Shown here: one piece after another, positions 54,931-64,000 of the stretch
Position numbering within the stretch: position 1 is the stretch's first letter
Layout: each line of letters begins with the position of its first letter
Source of the DNA: Siphlonurus alternatus
Lineage: Eukaryota; Arthropoda; Insecta; Ephemeroptera; Siphlonuridae
Direction of reading: 5' to 3'
NCBI GenBank assembly: GCA_949825025.1
Contig: OX463782.1
Span: 26,810,773-26,874,772 of the forward strand
DNA length: 64,000 nucleotides
The notes under the pieces: generated by a model
Told to the model about the DNA's origin: nothing
Seen by the model: only the letters and a program-made list of their open reading frames with translations
Databases searched by the model: none
Program-made: the position numbers and the translations under genes

Positions 54931-55289
54931 TTAAGAGTAAGATAACGCCACCAATGTTAAAAAAAAATATCTCACACAAAAATTCTAAAAAAATTTTAAA
55001 ATGTTCTCCTCTACACCCCCTATCAGTATAGCTAAAATATCTGGTATACAAATACGATCTAGTTTTTGAGTTATGAATTTTTAAAGTTGACTACTTTAAC
55101 ATGGAGAAATGAAACTCCCATGTTAAATTAGTCAACTTTAAAAATAAATAACTCAAAAACTAGATCGTATTTGTATACCAGATATTTGAGCTATACTAAT
55201 AGGGGGTGTAGAGGAGAACATTTTAATTTTTTTTCAGAATTTTTGTGTGAGGGATTTTTTTAACATTGTTGGCGTTATCTTACCCTTAA
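54931..55289. mobile_element. Foldback element, about 170-bp arms
   Basis: A long inverted repeat: TTAAGAGTAAGATAACGCCA at the left end and TGGCGTTATCTTACCCTTAA-type sequence at the right end, with arms that meet at a short loop around 55105-55115 (TAACATGGAG / CTCCCATGTTA). The arms match closely with a few substitutions and small indels in the T runs. No coding capacity. It fits a large MITE or foldback with virtually no interior. Confidence 0.85.
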
Positions 55290-55370
55290 GAAAGGGTTGA
55301 AAGATTTTTGATTGAACAATAGAGGGAAAATTAATTTTGGAAAGGTTTGAGTCAAAGCTGTTTTTCTTTT

Positions 55371-55373
<3 letters not shown>

Positions 55374-55408
<35 letters not shown>
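55374..55408. repeat. Poly(A) tract
   Basis: An A run of about 35 bases lies close to the foldback element. It is not attached to any recognised SINE or LINE body. Confidence 0.9.
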
Positions 55409-55412
<4 letters not shown>

Positions 55413-58400
55413 TCATTCCATTATTCTTAAAAAGGTTTAACTCCACTTATAAATAAAATATGGATAATATTTATGTACAAAATTCACATATATACAAGAA
55501 TAATTAGTTAAAACTTTAGAATATATAACCCAATTATAAATAACCAGGAAGTTTTAGCGGAAAATATAAACAATAACATATATAATATTATATGGATACA
55601 AAGAGTCGAAGGTTTATGTGGTATTTATTTTAAATTAATATTAGTTTTAAATGTTATTGTTAATGTTGTCTCTTGTTAACAAAAAGTGAAACGTTCTGTT
55701 TTTGTTTTTCACTCCCTACCCCTACATAATACATTCATCAGCATACTGAATATATCTAAAGATGGATTTTTTTTGTATATATTCATCAAAAGGAGAAAAA
55801 TATTGTAGGTATTGAAAAAATATAAAGTTATTCATTTTGCACGATACACAGGAAAATAAACGAATGAAGCGAAATTCGGAAGTTTCATGATCAAATTTTT
55901 GCAATCTTTTCTCTATTTTATCATCCCTATCTACATCACATTTTATGATAATTGATACAAGTCATTGCATGTTTACAGTTTTTCATTACATTTCTCAAAA
56001 ACGATTTACAAGAAGCTTCCATGCACTAAAACCATTTTTTTAAAAATTTATTCCCACAATTTACACAATTGTAATATATATATCATAAAGCTTCTTGTTT
56101 TATTTTACATGTAAATAATTTATTTCTTTTAAGTTCCATCAACAATTTAATGCACTTTTAATTAAAATCCAAGTGCATGCTTTACGATGTTCACTTCTTA
56201 TTTCTCAGTATAGACGCACTTGTGGTGCACATCACTTTTACATACCAACGGATCCTTGATGGTGCTCACAAAGGTTTGCTTGCTTGTTTAGCAGGTATAT
56301 AGCATCCCCTTGAGCAGCACCATCTACACATACCAGGTACTGCAAAGTGTATGAAGCTTCACAAACAATGCTTGCTTGTTTCTACCCGTAAGCCTTTACA
56401 TCTAGCCTTAGTTAAAGCTATATACGTATAATATGTAAATATAATTATTTATATAAGCAAAGTAGAATAAACGAATGAGTGGTTTTAAATAACATATATT
56501 TTCATCACTTCACAATTATATCCAAATGGATTAAAAGTACAAAAGTAGACTAGACAATTTTTTTAATTAAATTTAAAAAATATCATTATTTTTTAAGTAA
56601 AATAATGCTTATAGGTGTGGAATAAATTTAATAATGATACAAGTAAGAGAAGACTGTTGCTGTATTATAATTATTTAATAAAAATAATTAAATGTTTTAG
56701 AACTAATAACATAAAATTATTGCTATATGCAGGAAAAAACAATTCAATATATAATAATTTTATTTATGCACTTACATGTGAAAAAGTTTTTAATAAGATT
56801 ATTGTTATTTATGAAAACAGAATTAACAACTAAAAAAAAACTTCTTTTTCTAAACAAATAGATTTGAAAAACTTTCATGGATACGATCAATTTTTCTATT
56901 TAACAAGCAAGTTAAGGCTTCTTAGCCTCAAATTAAGTGTTGTACACTATTTGAATAAAAATGTTCGATTCGGCCATTTTGAAGTATAGCCAAATTGAAC
57001 ATTTTTATTTGAGTGTCTACGGTACGTATGCATCAGCTGTTTTTAAATTTAGTAACGCACATTCTTTCATTTTACGCCTGTAATTTGTTGTACAATATTA
57101 TATGCTTGTGTGTGGAACTGGTTGCATATATGAGATAAAAACCAGTAATAACCTGAATTGTTGCTAATTTATGTTATTTAAAATTTAATTTTTGAAGGTT
57201 ATTCATACAAGTTTTATTTAATTTTTAATGGAGTAAATAGTGAAAACTCTATAAAGTAAGAGTGTATTAATAATTTTATATTTAAAATAGTTAGGAAATA
57301 GATAATCAAAGCAATTGTATATTTTATTCTTCCACTCCATTTTTTTTAACATTTACCTTATGGAGATAGCCTACCCCCCCCTGAAATTTGGATCTGGATC
57401 CGCGCCTGCATGACCACAATATTTCAGTTGCAAGTAAACGAGTTGATACGTTTATTCTGCATTTTGAATGTCTCAGTGAAGTAAAATTTAATTATTTAAT
57501 TTAAAAATAACTTTAATTTGCCTTTGTGTTTATTTTTACAAACCACAGAACAATAAAATTGAAATTAATCATATAGTTTTAGTAAAATTGTTTAAGTTTC
57601 ACTTGAAATATAAATATAGTAACATCATAAAGTTTGCTTTTAAAATTTTTATTATAGTACATATTATACATAAGCTTAAATGACTTTTTATTATTTTATA
57701 CATTGCAACATTACTTCCATTTTTATACTTCAACTATTATTATAGTAATAATAATACATTGCTATATGAATTAAATATATATATTTTATGATATAAAATT
57801 AGATATGTAATAATTCATAAAGAGAATAGTTTAATATAAATATAAAATATTCATTATTCTCTTTGATAGTAAAAAGAGAATTGTTATATAATATAATGAT
57901 GACTTTGTAAAAAAAAAATATGTATAAAACAGACCATCATTTCAAGAGTACATTCATGTATGTAGGAGGTAGAAAGCTCGCTCACTTTCTTTCTTTCTCT
58001 TCGTTTACAAATCAATTACTACCAGTTTCTGTGTTCGGTACAGACTGATAGCCTGAGGTGAACACAGATTTACCGCAATAACAGAATATAATATTTTAAA
58101 CTTTATTATTGTATAGCAACTTATTCATGAATTAAAACAAATGTGTTGTAAAATTATTTAGATTTTAAATTAAAATGTTTTTGTGTTTTTATTTTTAACA
58201 TAAGAAAATTACAAATTATATTTTTTACATTATTTAACACAAAAGCATTATTATTATTATTTTTAATTTCGTATTAAAAAAAAAATGCTATGATTCTCTG
58301 TGATTTTTATATTTAGATTTGCTTTGAAAATTGTTTTAAAAGTAAATTTACTAGAAAATAGCTATGTCTATTTTTTCATAACAGGAAATTTAAACTAATA

Positions 58401-58463
58401 ATTCAATGATCTTTATTAACTGAACTGTTTTTTATTTAGTAATTCTATAAGATACATACCGGC
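55409..58463. other. AT-rich non-coding stretch
   Basis: Apart from the hairpin at 56944-57016, nothing is recognised. A slightly GC-richer segment at 56205-56400 repeats CTTGCTTGTTT-like words but has no exon-like frame. Confidence 0.4.
56944..57016. repeat. Short hairpin, about 28-bp arms
   Basis: ACACTATTTGAATAAAAATG with following bases on the left is the inverse of GAACATTTTTATTTGAGTGT on the right, with a spacer of about 15 bases. It could be a small foldback transposon remnant. Confidence 0.65.
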
Positions 58464-58700
58464 CGATGGTGTTCCGTCAAAAACGACTAACTCATTTTAT
58501 CGCGTCCTCTCAAAAACGACTAACTCGTTTTATCGCGAGCCGAGATGGTCGCTTTTGCACTATGGGTTTCCAGGTATACATTTTTTATACCTGGAAACCC
58601 ATAGTGCAAAAGCGACCATCTCGGCTTGCGATAAAACGAGTTGGTCGTTTTTGAGAGGACGCGATAAAATGAGTTAGTCGTTTTTGACGGAACACCATCG
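58464..58700. repeat. Near-perfect hairpin, 115-bp arms and 7-base loop
   Basis: Left arm 58464-58578 and right arm 58586-58700 are reverse complements of equal length with no indels. I count about two mismatches, and both would be G-U pairs in a plus-strand RNA. Each arm itself carries two tandem copies of a roughly 33-bp unit (TCAAAAACGACTAACTC, then TTTTATCGCG). It is GC-richer than its flanks. Open frames on both strands are by-products of the symmetry. It could be a young foldback transposon or a template for a long hairpin RNA. Confidence 0.9.
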
Positions 58701-59639
58701 TAATTACACATAATATGAAAATTTATAGTACTGTAGGTAAGAGCTTAGTATATAATATGCAACGAGCCTCAATATAAGATATTTTCTAGATGAAAGACAG
58801 AATATAATGTCATCGATTGAACTTTGAAATAATCGGTTTATACTGCCTCATTAAAGTTGCAGCAGGTATAATCGGATGATGTTATTTAATTAGATTTTAC
58901 TTTTAAAAGAAAATTTAATATTTTTAAAATTATTAAACTAATGTGATTATAAGTAAAGTATTAAAATTAATTTTCAATTTAAGTATCTGAAAAAAAAATA
59001 TATTCGAATTCTGAAAAAAAAATATATTCGAATCATAGTAATTTGCATTTCTAATGATAATTATGTGTGATAAAATTTTTAATAAAAAATATTATCATTT
59101 TATTAACACCAACAATTCAACAGAAAGTAAGAGATGCGATAAAATAAAAATTATTATAGATATTGGTATTGTTAGAATTTTTTTTTATCCATTTAAACAA
59201 TTTTCAAAACATTTATATTCTTTCATAGTTTCTATACCATAATGTTTAGCCTAGATTTTTTTTTCTTATTATTACTCATATAAGTTAATGTAAGTGCAGC
59301 AATTACTTAAGTATATTATAAAGCTTGTATAAGTATAGTGAGTTTCAATAGTGATGTCTATATAATATTGACCTGTATGAAAGTTTTGACCATTATATTC
59401 GATTTAAGCAACTAAGAACTCGTAAGGAGAAGTAGTAAGTAAGAGGGTGGGAGTTTACCACTACCGTTGGTTCGACTATTATTTGAGCTCTGACTAAGGA
59501 AGCTTTGGTGGGTGGAGGTGGAGCAACGACCATTTTATCGATGAAAAAAAAAAAAAAAAAAAAAGAAGGCAGAAGTAGAAGCAGAGCGCACTTTGTTAAG
59601 CTCTCTCTCAATTTCTAAAGCTGCAACGAACCCGCTTTT

Positions 59640-59641
<2 letters not shown>

Positions 59642-59690
<49 letters not shown>
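59642..59690. repeat. (CT)n microsatellite
   Basis: About 49 bp of CT dinucleotides within a GC-richer island. Confidence 0.97.
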
Positions 59691-59693
<3 letters not shown>

Positions 59694-62600
59694 AATCCCC
59701 GACCTTTCCTTTTGCACAGTCCTAGCCAAAACGATTGACGTCTTCTTCTTCTAGACGAGCTTCTAACGTTGGATAAAATGACGCAATCAGCTTACTTAGT
59801 ACTAATGTGGAGAAGTTTCTACTTTTTTATTCTTTTCATTATTTTGCCATATTGTCTCTGTTAAAATAGGTAAATAATTTAACTTGTGTACCTACATTAA
59901 GGTTTAAATGTGTTGTTCTACCAAGAACGTTAATCTACAATGTTTTTTTATTTCTATTTTTTTTTTATCAAGTTATTTTTCTTTTTATATGTCTAATTTT
60001 ATACAGCACTCATTTATTAACCACTTTTACCTCGTAAATATACCACTGTAGTCAGCATGTAGTTCAAGTACTTTTTTTAAAATCTAGAAATTCTTTTTTA
60101 AATTTTATGTGAAAACCTTTAACTTGTGTTTTTATAATATATTTTACTTTTTAATTCAATATTGTAATACAGATTTATAAAATTAATTAAAGAAAAATCA
60201 AAGCAAATTAATCATGATAATAATATTCTCAATATACAATAATACATTTAATAAAATATTAGCTGTATGTTTCTTTTAAAATTAAATTTTCAAACTTATA
60301 ACTCAAATACATTCACGTTTTTAAAATAAATGTTACCCCCCCCAAAAAAAAAAGAAAGAAAAAAGAAAGAAAAGAATCATTATTCTTCTTTTTTAGAACA
60401 ACTAGTTTGAAATTTGTAAAATATAAAACGTAAAGAAAAAAACTCTGGAAAAGATAAAAAAAAAAAAAAAAAAAAAAAAGCAAACGAAAATACTTCCCAG
60501 TTTGTTTGGTAACGTAGAAAAAATATTGCCATCTATTCTTCACTGGAAGGAAAGGTTAATTACTTGGCGTTGTCGGTCTATCACTCGTGTTGGTGCTCTT
60601 CTCTCACCAGTAGCGGGTGCTCCGCTCTCTTGTGTCTACGCGTGAACCATCCTGAACTCTCTCTGCTGGGTTTTCATCCTGACAGAGAGAGAGAAGCACT
60701 AAACCTGCACACATCACCGCCCTATACTTACACGTAAAAACTAATAAACGTTAGTGAAACATTGCCCCCTTATCGTCATTCCTCAAAGGCATATTATGCT
60801 CACATTTTTTTTATCCCTGTTAGTGAGCTTGTTAAGCTTCAAAGTAATGTAACATAGATAGCATAGATTTTTTTTATCACCTTTTTAATACTCATCTTCT
60901 CTTTGAGAGGACATCATATAGAGAGTTTTAAAAATCTAAAGAATCTGTTGGCCTATATTTTCTTTTCATATAAAGTTATAGAATTTTTTTGTCTCCTTTA
61001 TTATTTTTTTTATTTGAATGAATTATTAATTCATTTCAAACAAATCGCTGAGTATTATATAAAAAGGAATAGTTAAGTAAAATGGACTTATAAAAATCTA
61101 TACAAAAGCTTCTTTTCTCTTCATGATATATATAAGAATAGTATCAGAGACGACCATGCTATAAGTATCTTATAGAGATAGATAAAAGAAGTAAGAAAAA
61201 AAATCAATCGTTTTGAAAAAGGAAGAAAAAAAATCATCTGCAGAAAAAAATGGATGTTTCAGTTGGCAATATGACTTTTTCGTGAGGAAAATCAGCTGGT
61301 CACAAACATAGCGTCAGAAAATATGAAGATAGTTCTTAATTTATTTTATGCCTTAACGGTAATTCAGTCATCCATATAAAACTTTGAAGATAAAATAAAT
61401 AAGTGTCAACATTTTTTGTAATTTGAGATAGAAAATAAAATCACAAGCTTAAATTATTTTTCCACTCAATTTATTATTATTTTATTTTAAAAAATTATTT
61501 CTTTTGAAGATTTTAATTTCTTTCGTGTTTATTCTATTGTAAAATATTCTTTTTGACAAATACGTATTTTATTTGAAATTAATTCACTAAAAAGCGAAGA
61601 CAAAGTATAATATTAAGATCAAGTTTTTAATAATAGTTACCCCATTTTTTTTAAAGAGAATAAAAAAATATAATTTAGTACACTTTAACTTGAGTTAAAT
61701 TGCACAAAGCTTTTTTTAACTTTGAGAAAAATATACTATCTTTTTTATTGCTATATTAGTATATATACATATTATATAAAAAGAATAGGATCGCTTATTA
61801 TTTTCCATCTCCATTTTTTCGTCTGTCGATACATCAAAGGAACCTTTCCACATTTTTATATATTTTTTATTTTTCTCTCCACCTTTGAGTTTGGCAAGGC
61901 GTGTCTATAGATGAGGAACAAGAGATTCCACTCGCTCGCGTACATCATTTTCCTTTTACCAGAGGCATTCTCTGTGTCTTCATACTTACCATTTCGTCGT
62001 GCAAAGATGCAGATTGATACTATAATCGTACGTTCTCTGTACTTCTGTCATAAAGCTTTCCTACTCACATTTTCAAATATATTCTAAGTTAAGGAGAATT
62101 TTCTTCAAGCTGCTTCTTTGATTTCGATAGGGTTCAAGATAAAATAGATGTCATACATTAAAAAAAAATCTGTTTGAGGTCAAAATGGTATCAAATTCAT
62201 CTTAGGTTATTGAACTCAGTAATCTGACATCAATCTTTAACTCACAAGTTTCTTATTATTTTTTATTCGCCTAAGTATACATATATGACATAAAATTGAG
62301 GTGAAAATGATGTATAATACAGAATATGTGGTATTACATCAATTTAGCTGCATTTAAGTTTATCTCTATTCAATTTATTCTGATAATTTTACAATTGAAC
62401 TATAAGTTTCTGTTATTGTTTTATATAAAAAAAAAACATGTCTGAACTATAGCCATTAAGTCATTACATGTAGTATAATAAAGTTGTTTCTTTTTAATCC
62501 TTTGAACCGTGCAAAATTAATACATTAATTAATAAAGTCATTTGCTACATGTTTATTTTAATGTTCATAATATAGCAAGACTCGGGAAAAAATAAAAATG

Positions 62601-63009
62601 TACTTTATAATTTTTTTTCTAAATACTCGATTAAGAAAACGAATTATATTGTCACAGCAGGATATCCATTTTATGTTCTATTTACAAAGATAAAAAAAGG
62701 TAAAAATAAAAATCGTGATTTACTAAAGTATTTTCTTCTTAATTTTTTTTTCTGTGTTCTTACATTGTATAAGGAAACATTAAAAAAGAAAAATAGCATA
62801 GAATTTGTCGTTTCCACACATTTATTACATAGAACTGTAAAAAGCAGCAGGCATGAGGTTAGTACTGGTATAGCAGTGGCTAGTTACACGCCTCGTGGAC
62901 ACCAAATGACGTCACTGGTGAACACGATGGTATGTCACAGACCGCTGGCTTCTCATAGTAGGAAGAGGCTAGTAGGCTAACATAGGCCAAGAAATCCCCT
63001 TGATCCCTA

Positions 63010-63014
<5 letters not shown>

Positions 63015-63069
<55 letters not shown>
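63015..63069. repeat. (CT)n microsatellite
   Basis: About 55 bp of CT dinucleotides within a GC-richer island. Confidence 0.97.
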
Positions 63070-63070
<1 letters not shown>

Positions 63071-64000
63071 GAGAATCCTTGTCGACGACCGTCGAGAGGA
63101 GTCTCCACTATGATCCTAACCTGTGTCATTAGCACCATTTTCTACTACCCCTATATCCATGAACGGACATCCCTATATCCCTAACCGACCCTAAGGCTTG
63201 CTTGCTAGCTATATAACTATATATACCTACTCTCTCTTACAGATTTACTATACACTACCTCACGGTCTGTCCCTTTTCTTCACATCACTGAATTTGCTTT
63301 AAACTAAAACCCCATGTGTACAACCATAACCAGTTATATACCAAATGTTGTATATATATGAGATACTTTTATATATTATATACTTTGATATCAATCTATA
63401 TATATACAAAACTTTTAAGTTTTCAAAGGATAGTTAGGTATATAATATATAACAGCCTACCGCAATCACTTTACTATAAGTTTAAACTAGAACACTAATA
63501 CAAAGGAGGTGGTGTCTGATGATTCTCTAAATGTGAATATATAGCTTCGTATAGTAGCAAAATGATATTACTTATATAAAGTTACTGATGGCATATTAGG
63601 TAAGTGCTAAGTTGACTTTACAGAGACAGATCATGGTACAGAGGTGTAATGAAGCTGCTATAAAATATATATAACTTTGTAATGTATCACACTGAGATGG
63701 TTCACTCTCACACAGTATTAATTTGATGACCTACTCGCACTATTCATGTCATTTGATGCTGGCTTCAAGAGTTCTTTGATATAACTAACTTTTTAGTTTA
63801 TATTTTATTAAGTAAATTAATGACTTTATAATATAATAATGTATAAATAATTATAATGAGCCATAGTTTAATTTTTATTCTTTCAATGTCGTTACTTCTG
63901 ATTGTAAATTGTGTTTAGTCAACTTTTTTACAATAATATTTGCTTTCTGTTATAATGAAAATTTTAATCATGAATCATGTTTAATTAATTTAAATTAAAA

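Larger units (their letters stand above)
58701..64000. other. AT-rich stretch with GC-richer islands, no supported gene
   Basis: Contains GC-richer islands at about 59400-59780, 60545-60770 and 62850-63250. It also has (CT)n tracts at 59642-59690 and 63015-63069, poly(A) or poly(T) runs near 59543-59562 and 60457-60479, and a tandem CTGAAAAAAAAATATATTCG duplication at about 58987-59034. I searched the islands on the minus strand for the missing signal-peptide exon of the beat-like gene and found none with an ATG, a hydrophobic stretch and a phase-1 donor. Confidence 0.4.

Noticed and set aside
58466..58711. Open frames of 62-63 codons on both strands at the hairpin
   Set aside because: They mirror each other because of the palindrome and resemble no protein.

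Overview
This is an AT-rich, intron-dominated stretch of an arthropod nuclear genome, almost certainly an insect. Two things support this. A split minus-strand gene encodes a Beaten path (Beat) family immunoglobulin protein, a family known from arthropods. The spaces between exons carry a non-LTR retrotransposon, SINEs, MITE-like foldbacks and long (GA)n, (TA)n and poly(A) tracts. I cannot fix the insect order from sequence alone.

The beat-like gene runs from about 47.9 kb down to 6.4 kb. Six coding exons have consensus splice sites and fully compatible phases: 47865-47660, 44818-44683, 31142-31009, 25621-25544, 22891-22732 and 6457-6375. Together they encode two Ig-like domains and a short C-terminal exon that looks like a GPI-attachment signal. 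The signal-peptide exon was not found and probably lies beyond 47.9 kb, possibly outside the window.

The last intron (22731-6458, about 16.3 kb) holds the most unusual object: a full-length-looking non-LTR retrotransposon in the opposite (+) orientation, about 7.73-13.71 kb, with two intact ORFs. ORF2 (10222/10360-13263) is an APE-type endonuclease plus reverse transcriptase of the jockey/CR1-like assemblage. ORF1 (7926-10262) lacks the CCHC zinc knuckles common in such elements. Instead it has a Gln-rich N-terminus, a macrodomain resembling the ADP-ribosyl-glutamate hydrolase TARG1/OARD1 with both known catalytic positions (Lys and Asp) retained, and a GC-rich 45-bp minisatellite encoding a 15-residue repeat.

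Other repeats: three 5S-rRNA-derived SINEs (about 3.1-3.5, 26.55-26.8 and 49.8-50.06 kb); three tRNA-derived SINEs (about 14.1-14.4, 28.05-28.29 and 43.8-44.1 kb), most sharing one 3' module with the 5S type; a MITE family with TIRs in three copies (1-124, 19526-19795, 44332-44566); and several foldbacks, including a near-perfect 115-bp-arm hairpin at 58464-58700. From 47.9 kb to the end I see no supported coding exon, only repeats, microsatellites and scattered GC-richer islands.
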